This document shows positions 7,803 to 15,980 of a stretch of 33,702 nucleotides of DNA, piece by piece. This stretch comes from Anaerolineaceae bacterium. Lineage in GTDB: Bacteria > Chloroflexota > Anaerolineae > Anaerolineales > Anaerolineaceae. The notes beneath the pieces are model-generated. The model was not told where the DNA came from. It was given only the letters and a program-made list of their open reading frames with translations, and did not search any database. Position 1 is the stretch's first letter; each line of letters begins with the position of its first letter. Position numbers and translations under genes: made by a program. The stretch lies in the NCBI GenBank assembly GCA_003563055.1, contig PWSY01000117.1, positions 1-33,702 of the forward strand, in the 5' to 3' direction.

Positions 7803-9116
7803 TTATTGAGCCACTGCCCGCATATGCTTGATGACTGCCTCACCAAATTCAACCGTGCTCACCAGCCGGGCTTCAGGCATTTGGCAAAGGAAATCAAAAG
7901 TGACTGTTTTGGAATCGATTGTCTTCTGGATGCTTTCCTGTATTAATTCTGCTGCTGCATGCCAACCCAGATGATGAAGCATCATCTGACCTGAGAGGAT
8001 CAGTGAACATGGGTTTGCTTTATTCTGTCCTGCAATCAAAGGCGCCGTGCCATGTGTGGCTTCAAAGATGGCAACCTGGCTTTCGTCATTAAGATTCGCA
8101 CCTGGAGCAATGCCCAAGCCACCCACTTGCGCGGATAGCGCATCCGAAAACAAATCGCCGTTGAGGTTCATCGTAGCAAGAATATCAAATTCGTCAGGAC
8201 GGGTGAGCGTCCGCTCAAAAGCCGCATCGGTAATGGAATCATTAATCCAGATTTTTCCTGCCTGGATTGCTTCAGATCGATGCTGGTTGGCAACTTCCAG
8301 TCCCCCCCGTTTTTTTGATTCCAGCCATTGTCGATAGGTGTAGACCCGATCACCAAATTCTCTCTCTGCCAGGGCATATCCCCACTCAGTAAATGCGCCT
8401 TCTGTATATTTCATGATGTTGCCTTTGTGAATCAGCGTGATGCCACCGCGGTTATTTTTTTGCGCATACCGAATCGCTGCCCGCACCAATCGTTCGGAAC
8501 CCTGGCGTGAAATCGGCTTAATACCAATGCCTGAACTGGCAGGAAAACGGATTTTTGCAAATTCCTCTGGATAATGTTCCCGCAACCAGGTTTGAAATTG
8601 CATATTTGATTCGCTGCCACATTCAAACTCAATCCCCGCATAGATATCTTCCGTATTCTCGCGGAATACCACCATGTCCACATTCTGAGGGTTGTTTACC
8701 GGACACGGCACACCCGGTATCCATCGCACTGGCCGCACGCACACATACAAGTCTAAGGCCCGTCTCAGCGCCACGTTAAGTGAGCGGAACCCCTTACCGA
8801 CCGGTGTGGTCAGGGGGCCCTTGATGCCCACCAGATGCTCAGAAAATGCGTCAATCGTTTCAGACGGCAGCAGCGTGTCATATTGCTTGAGCGCCTTGTC
8901 ACCTGCAGGCAGTTCCATCCAGCATAGTTGGCGAGCAGCGCTGTAAGCCAGTTGAACGGATTCATCGAGAACAGGCCGTGCTGCCTGCCAAACATCCCAT
9001 CCTATCCCATCGCCCTCAATAAATGGAATAATCGGGTTGAGCGGCACATCCAGCCTGCCGCCTTTAAGGGTGATCTTTTCACCACCTGGTATATGTTCAA
9101 AAAAACCTGGTCTCAA
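7803..9116 (-). CDS. icd: Isocitrate dehydrogenase, E. coli-type fold, probably NAD-dependent
   Basis: The enzyme oxidatively decarboxylates isocitrate to 2-oxoglutarate. The family is clear from PLTTPVGKGFRSLNVALRR (phosphorylatable-Ser loop and substrate arginines), VFRENTEDIYAGIEF, IHKGNIMKYTEGAF, NLNGDLFSDALSAQVGGLG and ATHGTAPLIAGQNKANP. At the E. coli NADP-binding positions Lys344, Tyr345, Val351, Tyr391 and Arg395 this protein has Leu, Ile, Ala, Phe and Cys. The contacts to the 2'-phosphate are lost, and Ile and Ala are the residues typical of NAD enzymes. The start is read as TTG at 9116 (MRPGFFEHIPGG), with AAGGAG 6 nt upstream; the track's GTG at 9140 has no ribosome site. Length is 437 aa. 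It is the first gene of icd-acnA. Confidence 0.95.
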   Translation of the reverse strand: MRPGFFEHIPGGEKITLKGGRLDVPLNPIIPFIEGDGIGWDVWQAARPVLDESVQLAYSAARQLCWMELPAGDKALKQYDTLLPSETIDAFSEHLVGIKGPLTTPVGKGFRSLNVALRRALDLYVCVRPVRWIPGVPCPVNNPQNVDMVVFRENTEDIYAGIEFECGSESNMQFQTWLREHYPEEFAKIRFPASSGIGIKPISRQGSERLVRAAIRYAQKNNRGGITLIHKGNIMKYTEGAFTEWGYALAEREFGDRVYTYRQWLESKKRGGLEVANQHRSEAIQAGKIWINDSITDAAFERTLTRPDEFDILATMNLNGDLFSDALSAQVGGLGIAPGANLNDESQVAIFEATHGTAPLIAGQNKANPCSLILSGQMMLHHLGWHAAAELIQESIQKTIDSKTVTFDFLCQMPEARLVSTVEFGEAVIKHMRAVAQ

Positions 9117-9132
9117 ACTAATCTCCTTACAA

Positions 9133-9154
9133 TGTGTCACTTACCAGTGTGTCA
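9133..9154. repeat. Direct repeat TGTGTCA x2 upstream of icd
   Basis: Two exact TGTGTCA copies (9133-9139, 9148-9154) are spaced 15 bp start to start, just in front of the icd start on the minus strand. The arrangement could be a regulator site or chance; no family is assigned. Confidence 0.3.
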
Positions 9155-9163
9155 GTTTGCTTT

Positions 9164-9191
9164 GTTATCAAAATCGCTCTTCAAATCTCAA
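9164..9191 (-). promoter_or_regulatory. Possible icd-acnA promoter
   Basis: The minus strand has TTGAGA (9186-9191), a 16-bp spacer and GATAAC (9164-9169), followed by a leader of about 40 nt to the TTG start. The match is moderate. It lies back to back with the iclR promoter. Confidence 0.35.
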
Positions 9192-9208
9192 AAAACCAAA
9201 AATCAGTA

Positions 9209-9238
9209 TTGACAATTAAGCATTTATTCATTTATAAT
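9209..9238 (+). promoter_or_regulatory. Consensus sigma-70 promoter for iclR-gltA
   Basis: The plus strand has perfect TTGACA (9209-9214) and perfect TATAAT (9233-9238) with an 18-bp spacer. The start of transcription should fall near 9245, about 50 nt before the iclR ATG and just upstream of the palindrome at 9265-9283. Confidence 0.85.
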
Positions 9239-9264
9239 CATCCTAACATCAATTAATGAGACAC

Positions 9265-9283
9265 TGTCCCGCCATATGGGACA
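9265..9283. promoter_or_regulatory. Perfect palindrome, likely IclR-type operator
   Basis: TGTCCCGCCATATGGGACA has 6-bp arms (TGTCCC/GGGACA) around a 7-bp spacer. It lies between the promoter and the iclR ribosome site (GAGGT before ATG 9296), inside the transcribed leader, where a bound protein would block the start of transcription. IclR-family operators are short palindromes of this kind. Autoregulation is therefore likely but inferred. Confidence 0.6.
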
Positions 9284-9295
9284 TCTGAGGTATCA

Positions 9296-10120
9296 ATGGG
9301 TAGTAAACCATCAAACACACTGAACCGAGCTGTACAGATTATGGATTGTTTTACACGTGAACAACCTTACCTGGGAGTGCGCGAGATGGCGCGCATGAGC
9401 GGCCTCCCCTCCAGCACAGCCGGCCGCATCATGGCATCGCTAAAAGAATTAGGGCTGCTGGTGCAGGACCCGGAAACCAATAAATATGCCCTGGCCGGAA
9501 AAGTTCTAGCCTGGGCTGAGGTGTACAGTGTCACGGTTGATGTGCGAAGGCTGGCGATCCCCTTTATCTATGACCTGCAACGTAAAACCGGTGAGACGAT
9601 CAGCCTTTACATTCTTGAAGGCACTGAACGGGTGTGCGTCGAGCGGTTAGAGAGCGAGCAGAATGTCCGTGTTGTAGCCAGGGTTGGGCGGTATATTCCC
9701 CTGCACGCTGGATCTGCCGGAAAACTTTTCCTGGCTTATTTGCCTGAAGACAAACGTGAGGAAATCCTGGCCAATAAAGACCGTGAGGCCATCACACCCT
9801 ATACCATCACTGATCCAGACGAACTTCGGGAGCAATCTGAAAGCATACGCCAGCAGGGGTATTCCGTCAGCCATGGCGAATGGACCATTGATGCTTCAGG
9901 TGTCGCTGTACCCATTTTCAATTCACGTGGACAGATGGTCGCTGCCCTAACCGTCTCAGGTCCAACACAGCGCTTCTTTCCAGAAAACCTGGAAAAATTC
10001 ACCCTGTCATGTACACGTACGGCACAACAAATCTCTCGATTGCTGGGTTATAACGCCTCGCAACATAAAATCGGCGTTCAGTCAGGGCGGCCGACATCGC
10101 CGCCAACCTCTAATAACTGA
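9296..10120 (+). CDS. IclR-family transcriptional regulator
   Basis: This is a DNA-binding regulator of 274 aa. It has the N-terminal winged helix-turn-helix (about residues 8-70: LNRAVQIMDCF, LGVREMARMSGLPSSTAGRIMASLKELGLL) and the C-terminal IclR effector domain (about 90-255: GETISLYILEGTERVCVERLES, IPLHAGSAGKLFLAYLP, GEWTIDASGVAVPIFN). A tail of about 20 residues rich in Ser, Pro and Thr follows. It is divergent from icd-acnA and 43 bp upstream of gltA, so it probably controls both arms of the locus in response to a small organic acid. GAGGT precedes the ATG. The effector is not predictable from sequence; glyoxylate bypass genes, the classical IclR target, are absent here. Confidence 0.92.
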   Translation: MGSKPSNTLNRAVQIMDCFTREQPYLGVREMARMSGLPSSTAGRIMASLKELGLLVQDPETNKYALAGKVLAWAEVYSVTVDVRRLAIPFIYDLQRKTGETISLYILEGTERVCVERLESEQNVRVVARVGRYIPLHAGSAGKLFLAYLPEDKREEILANKDREAITPYTITDPDELREQSESIRQQGYSVSHGEWTIDASGVAVPIFNSRGQMVAALTVSGPTQRFFPENLEKFTLSCTRTAQQISRLLGYNASQHKIGVQSGRPTSPPTSNN

Positions 10121-10163
10121 ACCGGTCCATTTTTGAAATATTTAATTGAAACGAGGCGTACCA

Positions 10164-11573
10164 ATGGAAAACAATCACCATCATCAATGCAAAATACAAC
10201 AAAATAACAAAAATAACATCTCTTTTGAATCTCGCATTGCGGCCCAACTGCCCGCCTGGCAGAAACGTTTACAACGTCTTCTCAGGCAGCATAGTTCGAC
10301 GCCCATTGACCAGGTCACCGTGGGACAGATGTATGGTGGCATGCGCGGCGTTTTCTCATTGATCACAGAAATCTCGCATGTTGATCCTGCCATGGGAATC
10401 CTGATGCGCGGCTACAGCATTGATGACTTGCTCGATAAACTGCCACGGGCTAAAGACAATTCGTTCCCCTTAGCTGGTGGTTTGTACCATCTTTTGCTGG
10501 TTGACCAATTCCCCACACTGGAGGATGCCCAGGCTGTCGAATCTATGTGGCGTGAGCGCCAGGGGTTACCAGGTTATGTGATCGATCTATTGCGCGCAAT
10601 GCCCCCCGACACACACCCCATGACCCTGTTCTCACAGGCAATTTTGGCCATGCAGCCATATTCTGCTGCTGCCGGGGCATATCATCAAGGCATCTCTCGC
10701 CAGGAATATTGGCGCCCCATGTTAGAAGATGCCCTGAACATCACAGCAAACCTGCCGTTGCTGGCCGCAACGATCTATAACCTGAAATACCGCGACGGCG
10801 CTGAAGCCCAACCGGACCCAGATTTGGATTGGAGCGCAAATTTCGCACACATGATCGGAAAGGGTGCCAATAACCATTACAAAGAACTATGCCGCCTGTT
10901 CATGATCCTGCATGCAGACCAGGAGAACGGGAATGCCAGTGCACACACGTCCCACCTGGTCAGCTCCACCCTGTCAGATCTGTACCTATCCTGCTCTGCC
11001 GGGTTGAATGCACTGGCAGGGCCATTGCACGGTTTAGCCAGCCAGGAAACATTGCGCTGGTTACTGGCTCTACAATCGCGTTATAACGGGCTGCCGTCCC
11101 AATCAGAACTGGAAGCTTTTGCTCTCGAAACACTTAATACCGGCAAGGTCATTCCGGGCTATGGTCATGGCGTCCTGCGTAGCACAGATCCCCGGTTTAC
11201 GGCACAGTTCCGGTTTGCTGAACGCTACCTCCCCGATGACCCCATTTTTAACCTGGTCAAGCGTGTTTATGAAGTAATGCCCGGCGTATTACAAGCAACC
11301 GGAAAAATCAAAAACCCTTACCCAAATGTAGATGCCATTAGCGGTACACTGCAACACCATTATGGCATCACCCAATCTGAATTTTGCACGGTTTTATTCG
11401 GTACCAGCCGATTATTAGGTCTGTCAGCCCATGCCGTATGGGCGCGAGCCCTGGGCTTGTCCATTGAACGCCCCCGCGCATTAACCACATCCCTCGTGGA
11501 GGATATGGTATCCCCATCCTTAGGTGTGGACCAGCAGACGGTATCAATATCAAGCAATAACAAACAAAATTAA
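10164..11573 (+). CDS. gltA: Citrate synthase, eukaryotic (mitochondrial)-type
   Basis: The enzyme condenses acetyl-CoA and oxaloacetate to citrate. The 469-aa protein looks closer to mitochondrial than to E. coli citrate synthases: SAHTSHLVSSTLSD, LNALAGPLHGLASQE (catalytic His), VIPGYGHGVLRSTDPR (second His), NPYPNVDAISG (catalytic Asp) and LFGTSRLLGL. The N-terminus (ENNHHHQCKIQQNNKNN) is a poorly ordered His/Asn-rich stretch of about 20 residues before the family region. I use ATG at 10164, with GAGG 8 nt upstream, in place of the track's TTG at 10146. It follows iclR by 43 bp and is probably cotranscribed. Eukaryote-type citrate synthases are known in some bacteria, for example Geobacter. 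Confidence 0.95.
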   Translation: MENNHHHQCKIQQNNKNNISFESRIAAQLPAWQKRLQRLLRQHSSTPIDQVTVGQMYGGMRGVFSLITEISHVDPAMGILMRGYSIDDLLDKLPRAKDNSFPLAGGLYHLLLVDQFPTLEDAQAVESMWRERQGLPGYVIDLLRAMPPDTHPMTLFSQAILAMQPYSAAAGAYHQGISRQEYWRPMLEDALNITANLPLLAATIYNLKYRDGAEAQPDPDLDWSANFAHMIGKGANNHYKELCRLFMILHADQENGNASAHTSHLVSSTLSDLYLSCSAGLNALAGPLHGLASQETLRWLLALQSRYNGLPSQSELEAFALETLNTGKVIPGYGHGVLRSTDPRFTAQFRFAERYLPDDPIFNLVKRVYEVMPGVLQATGKIKNPYPNVDAISGTLQHHYGITQSEFCTVLFGTSRLLGLSAHAVWARALGLSIERPRALTTSLVEDMVSPSLGVDQQTVSISSNNKQN

Positions 11574-11670
11574 AATTAGCGAGAAACCCAGTGATTATTA
11601 ACCAAACAATCATTGAACGTTAATCTTGTTGTTATAAACTGAGTCTGGATATATTAAAGAATAATCCTAA

Positions 11671-11723
11671 TAACTACTCAGTCTACAAGGTAGCCTTCAG
11701 CAGCAGGGCTGGCTGAGTAGTTA
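11671..11723. repeat. Inverted-repeat element, copy 1 (TAACTACTCAG ends)
   Basis: This 53-bp unit is bounded by perfect 11-bp inverted ends TAACTACTCAG and CTGAGTAGTTA. Inside are two smaller hairpins (AAGG-TAG-CCTT and CAGC-AGG-GCTG), so single-stranded DNA or RNA could form a three-arm structure. The right-end 30 bp matches copy 2 at 17425-17454 in 26 positions, and the left 16 bp matches in 14. It sits 26 bp upstream of the ATG of the DUF4914-like gene and would be in its leader. No transposase is near. It resembles a MITE or REPIN-type element of unknown family. Confidence 0.75.
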
Positions 11724-11749
11724 CAAACCTAACATCATAAAGGAAACAA

Positions 11750-13624
11750 ATGAAAAAAGATTGGCAATATTATCATCCCCCGCAAGAGCTGGCAGCAATA
11801 CTCCAAACAAACCCTGACGTGCAAATTATCAGCACATCTCAAGAATTATATGATCTGGCATGTGGCAACGCGTTAAACAAAACCTTTGATGTCACCTATG
11901 ATGTGCCCGGATTAAGCAAAATCCTGGACGCCAGTGTTGTACGGATGCGTAATGGGATTGCCGCAAACTACCCCTCACCTTACATGCGACGTCGAGACCC
12001 AAACGCGATGTTAATTGGGGATGATGAACCAACCGATCATGAGACTTTTCAAAATGTTTATGGCTATCCATTCACCGAATTACGCCAGCGAACCTTTGAG
12101 TGGCTGGCAAAGAATCCCTTAATCATGTACGGCTATGTGACCGGCAAAAAGGGCATTGGGCGTGACGGGCTGGTTGTCGCACCTGCCAATGCAGGGTTTT
12201 TCGGGTTCGGCCTGGCCTTATTACAGGGGATCACACCTTATGAAGAGGTTGTAGAAGGTTTCAAGCCATTTTCTGTCATTTATGTAGCACCAACCTTTCG
12301 CTACTCAGATTTAAAAGGCAAGCAAGTTGTGATCCATTATCGTAAGCCCGAACAACACGAAGTCTTCTCCTACAGCCTTTACCCAGGCCCCAGTGCAAAA
12401 AAGGCAGCCTACAGCATTTTATTACACCAGGGAGAGCAAGAAGGTTGGATCACAGCACATTGTTCCACGGTACGGGTAGTGACTCCTTATGACAATGCGG
12501 TTACTTTCATGCATGAGGGCGCCAGCGGCGCTGGGAAAAGTGAGATGTTAGAGTATCCACACCGTGAGGATGACGGGCGCATGCTTTATGGTGAAAACAT
12601 CATCACAGGCGAGAAACGACTGCATGAACAACCGCGTACATGCACCCTCCATCCGGTAACAGATGATATGGGCTTATGCCATCCGTCTTTGCAACACAAT
12701 GGGAAATTAGCCATCACGGATGCCGAGGACGCCTGGTTTGTACGCACAAATCACATCCAGCATTATGGCACAGACCTGAACCTTGAACGGTTGACCGCTG
12801 AACCGATAGAACCGCTTCTCTTCTTAAACATCAATGCTGCCCCAGATGGCATCGCCATGATATGGGACCATGTCCTGGATGGGCCTGATAAACGCTGTCC
12901 CAATCCGCGTGTGGTTATACCACGTCAAATCATTCCAAATATCGTCAATCAACCCGTAGATGTTGACATCCGCTCCTTTGGCATTCGCACACCTCCATGT
13001 ACAGCAGACAATCCGAGTTATGGCATTGTCGGCCTATTCCATATTCTCCCACCCGCCCTGGCCTGGTTATGGCGACTGGCAGCACCACGCGGCTTCGACA
13101 ACCCCAGCATCATTGATACAAAGGGCCTGTCATCAGAGGGTGTGGGCTCTTTCTGGGCTTTTGCAACTGGTAAGCGGACGACCCAGGCTAACTTATTGCT
13201 GGAGCAATTCGTCACCTGTCCCCAAACCTGTTATGTGCTAACCCCCAACCAGCACATCGGTGCATGGAAGGTTGGCTTCATGCCCCAGTGGTTAATGCGA
13301 GAATATCTCGCCAGGCGAGGTAACGCACGCTTTGCCCCAGAAACTGTACGAGCTTCACGTTGTGCGCTGCTGGGAGAATACCCGCACCAAATTCAGATTG
13401 AAGGGCGACTATTGTCTCGCTGGTTCCTTGCAGTAGATACCCAGCCTGAAGTTGGTGAAGAGGCCTATGACTTTGGTGCAAATGTTCTCTATGATTTCTT
13501 CCATAAAACCTTGATGGAATATGAGTGGGAGGCATTAACAGGCCTGGGAAAGGACATCTTACAATGTTGTTTCGATCGAGGGAGCGTTGAGGACTATAAA
13601 GCACTCATCCCAATGAACCGATAA
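11750..13624 (+). CDS. PEPCK/HPr-kinase-like P-loop protein (DUF4914-like)
   Basis: This 624-aa protein is not ordinary PEPCK but shares its core. KK at 217-218 in YPGPSAKKAAYS matches the ATP-PEPCK KKG site, and AHCSTVRV (236-243) matches its MHCSANV. GASGAGKSEM (257-266) occupies the kinase-1 P-loop position and looks like the HPr-kinase loop SGxGKSE. TDAEDAWF (323-330) fits the kinase-2 position GDDEHGW, after an insertion of about 50 residues relative to PEPCK that contains Cys and His residues. From memory it belongs to the uncharacterised DUF4914 group, which is about this size. AAAGGA precedes the ATG. It follows iclR-gltA, so action at the PEP/oxaloacetate node is attractive but unproven; a kinase role is the alternative. 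Confidence 0.75.
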   Translation: MKKDWQYYHPPQELAAILQTNPDVQIISTSQELYDLACGNALNKTFDVTYDVPGLSKILDASVVRMRNGIAANYPSPYMRRRDPNAMLIGDDEPTDHETFQNVYGYPFTELRQRTFEWLAKNPLIMYGYVTGKKGIGRDGLVVAPANAGFFGFGLALLQGITPYEEVVEGFKPFSVIYVAPTFRYSDLKGKQVVIHYRKPEQHEVFSYSLYPGPSAKKAAYSILLHQGEQEGWITAHCSTVRVVTPYDNAVTFMHEGASGAGKSEMLEYPHREDDGRMLYGENIITGEKRLHEQPRTCTLHPVTDDMGLCHPSLQHNGKLAITDAEDAWFVRTNHIQHYGTDLNLERLTAEPIEPLLFLNINAAPDGIAMIWDHVLDGPDKRCPNPRVVIPRQIIPNIVNQPVDVDIRSFGIRTPPCTADNPSYGIVGLFHILPPALAWLWRLAAPRGFDNPSIIDTKGLSSEGVGSFWAFATGKRTTQANLLLEQFVTCPQTCYVLTPNQHIGAWKVGFMPQWLMREYLARRGNARFAPETVRASRCALLGEYPHQIQIEGRLLSRWFLAVDTQPEVGEEAYDFGANVLYDFFHKTLMEYEWEALTGLGKDILQCCFDRGSVEDYKALIPMNR

Positions 13625-13629
13625 GCGAT

Positions 13630-15003
13630 TTACTGACTAAAGCTTGTGTTCAATTGAGATTGCTTGCGTATTTCTGACAGCCCAAACACGACCAAAATGC
13701 CAACAGAAAACACAAAATAGGCGCTGAATAAAGCTGCCTCTGCCAGGTACCCCAGTATAGGCACAATTAAAAATGCCAGGCCTACTTTAGCAACCATGGC
13801 AAAGAAACTGACCTTCAGGGGTAATTCGGCTTTACCAAAAGCCAACAGTAAAGACCGGTCCCAAAAAAAGATATTGGCAACACCAAAACCAATTAACAAC
13901 ACCAACATTACACCAAAGGCAGGCGCATAGGCTTCTTTATAAATGAATATGGTACGACCAAACAAAGTCCAGGGAGAAAAGAGTAATTGCCGGCCCAAGA
14001 GCAATAATCCGAGGGCCACACTCCCCGTCCAGATCCCGGAAATTATCGTTACCTGTCCTAATAATTGTTTCAATCGTTCCCACTGCCGCATGGCAACATA
14101 CCGGGTCATTTCTGGAAATGTTGTACTGATAAAAGGCGTAATCGGCATAACCATCAAGTTTATCACTGCCAGGGCCACTTTGAAATAGCCTGCAACTGTC
14201 GTATCAAAGAAATAACCGACCCATAAAACCTCGCTGTCACGGGCGAGGATCGTAACAGTACCACTAAAATTGGAATTTATAGCAAACTTAATCATTGGTT
14301 TTATGTTTGGCAGGTTCCCACGCATGGGTGTCCGCCACCAACCCTTGCCCAGGCTTTTCGGCAACCAAAACAGCGCTAAAATTACCGGGCCAATTCCCAG
14401 CATCAGTTTGCCTGCTAGGTAAACGAGCATGACTGCAAAGACCCCACCCTGGGCCAAAAAGACCCCGAAAAACAACCCGGCTGTCATCAAACTTTGTAAC
14501 AGGTTTAATAAGGCCTGGGAGCGAAATTTACCCATCACCTGCAAGGCTCCCGTGGCGGTCTCCGACATCACATTTCCTAAAATCCCAACCCCAAAAACAA
14601 TGAAAAGTCGTTGCGTAGTAGGATCTTTGGCAATATGCGTCGCGCCCCATCCAGATAAGGCGAGGAGTACCACATAGGCCAACAACGAGGTGGCCAGTTC
14701 AGTGAGCGCGGCCACTTTCAGTATGGCTGCGGCTTCTTTATGCTTCTCCTGGGCCAGGAATCCCCCCATATAGCGGACTACAAAATCACTCATCCGAAAA
14801 GATAGCAGCCGGTTGATATTGGTAACAAAACTGATCACAACCCCCAACTCACCAAAACTTGCCACGCCAAGAAAGTTGGCCGTCAGGATACTGACAACAG
14901 CGCCAATAGCCTGACTGCCAAATAAGTAAGCTGAATTGCCAAGGACTTTTTTGAGAATAACGTCTTTCCCCCAGGTTCTTATTCCCGAGAAAAAGCGTTT
15001 CAT
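13630..15003 (-). CDS. Polysaccharide flippase (Wzx/MATE-like)
   Basis: This 457-aa integral membrane protein has about 12 or more hydrophobic segments spread over its length. It starts with the amphipathic region and GNSAYLFGSQAIGAVVSILTANFLG, typical of the polysaccharide biosynthesis/O-antigen flippase families, which move lipid-linked glycans across the cytoplasmic membrane. Its ATG overlaps the stop of the epimerase gene (ATGA), so translation is coupled. The upstream genes make an acidic nucleotide sugar, so this protein probably exports a glycan containing that sugar. No glycosyltransferases or polymerase are in the window. Its 3' end is 5 bp from the convergent DUF4914-like gene, and no terminator is visible between them. 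Confidence 0.85.
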   Translation of the reverse strand: MKRFFSGIRTWGKDVILKKVLGNSAYLFGSQAIGAVVSILTANFLGVASFGELGVVISFVTNINRLLSFRMSDFVVRYMGGFLAQEKHKEAAAILKVAALTELATSLLAYVVLLALSGWGATHIAKDPTTQRLFIVFGVGILGNVMSETATGALQVMGKFRSQALLNLLQSLMTAGLFFGVFLAQGGVFAVMLVYLAGKLMLGIGPVILALFWLPKSLGKGWWRTPMRGNLPNIKPMIKFAINSNFSGTVTILARDSEVLWVGYFFDTTVAGYFKVALAVINLMVMPITPFISTTFPEMTRYVAMRQWERLKQLLGQVTIISGIWTGSVALGLLLLGRQLLFSPWTLFGRTIFIYKEAYAPAFGVMLVLLIGFGVANIFFWDRSLLLAFGKAELPLKVSFFAMVAKVGLAFLIVPILGYLAEAALFSAYFVFSVGILVVFGLSEIRKQSQLNTSFSQ

Positions 15004-15980
15004 GGGGTATCAACCTGGCTGGCCCATGCCCGTTCACGCATATACCATTCCACCAGGTGGGTCACACCCTCCGCCAGGTCCACTTGAGGTGTCCAGCCCA
15101 GGAGCGCTTTGGCTCTTGTGACGTCAGCCTGGTTGGTATGCACATCAGCCAGGTGAAAAGGCTGGTGTTTAACATGGGCAGGTTTACCGATCCGTTCTTC
15201 CAACATCCGGATCAGGTGGTTAATGGTAATAACCTCATGCCCCCCTAAATTGATGATTTCATAACCAACCGGCTTGAGCGCCTGGATAGTACCTCGTGCA
15301 ATATCGTCCAGGTAAGTAAACCCTCGCGATTGCTCACCATCACCATTAACAATCACTGGTCTTCCTTCAGCAATCCACTGGCAAAAGCGAAACATGACCA
15401 TATCCGGCCGCCCTGCTGGGCCATAAACGGTGAAGTAACGTAATACGGTCACATCGATGTCATAAAGATGATGATAGGCATGCGCCATGGCCTCAGCCCC
15501 TTTTTTGCTGGCCGCATAGGGTTGGAGCGGGTGGTCACTGTCATCTGTTTCTTTGAAGGGCGGTTCTGACACCTCGGCATACAAACTTGAAGTCGAAGCC
15601 AGTACTAATTTCTGAATATCCTTCCGACGGCAAAGTTCCAGCAGGTTGAGTGTGCCGGTCATGTTGGTGTCCAGGTAAACCCAAGGGTCCGTCAGGCTGG
15701 TACGAACGCCCGCTCGGGCAGCCAGGTTGATAACCCCGACAACCTCGCCAGGCAGCCAATCTGCCATTGCATCTATGGCCGCACGATCAGCGATATCTAA
15801 CTTGAGGAAGTGAAAACCTGGCAGCAATCTCAAGCTGTCCAGACGATAATCCTTGAGCCGGATATCGTAAGCGTCATTCATATTGTCAACGCCATAGACG
15901 CTGTGCCCTGCTTCCAGAAGAAATGACGCCACGCGAAAAGCAATGAAACCGGCTGTGCCTGTCAGAAGATAATTCGCCAT
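15000..15980 (-). CDS. NAD-dependent epimerase, UDP-uronate 4-epimerase-like
   Basis: This 326-aa extended short-chain dehydrogenase is predicted to invert C4 of a UDP-sugar acid. Family signs are DNMNDAYDIRLK (8-residue pattern of UDP-glucuronate 4-epimerases), INLAARAGVRTS, the catalytic Ser/Thr region ASTSSLY, Tyr155-x-x-x-Lys159 in YAASKK, LRYFTVYGPAGRPDM and the FTYLDDIARG segment. The Rossmann glycine motif is odd: TGTAGFIAF has Ala where the third Gly is normal. The start overlaps the stop of the dehydrogenase gene by 1 bp (TGATG). With that dehydrogenase it could make UDP-GalA or UDP-GalNAcA, depending on the starting sugar. Confidence 0.88.
   Translation of the reverse strand: MANYLLTGTAGFIAFRVASFLLEAGHSVYGVDNMNDAYDIRLKDYRLDSLRLLPGFHFLKLDIADRAAIDAMADWLPGEVVGVINLAARAGVRTSLTDPWVYLDTNMTGTLNLLELCRRKDIQKLVLASTSSLYAEVSEPPFKETDDSDHPLQPYAASKKGAEAMAHAYHHLYDIDVTVLRYFTVYGPAGRPDMVMFRFCQWIAEGRPVIVNGDGEQSRGFTYLDDIARGTIQALKPVGYEIINLGGHEVITINHLIRMLEERIGKPAHVKHQPFHLADVHTNQADVTRAKALLGWTPQVDLAEGVTHLVEWYMRERAWASQVDTP

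Noticed and set aside
9116-9140. GTG at 9140 as icd start
   Set aside because: No ribosome site upstream of it, while AAGGAG is perfectly placed for the TTG at 9116.
11750-13624. Calling the gene GTP- or ATP-dependent PEP carboxykinase
   Set aside because: The P-loop is HPr-kinase-like, the length and the insertion between kinase motifs differ, and the N-terminal PEPCK substrate residues are not clearly present. Only a relationship is claimed.
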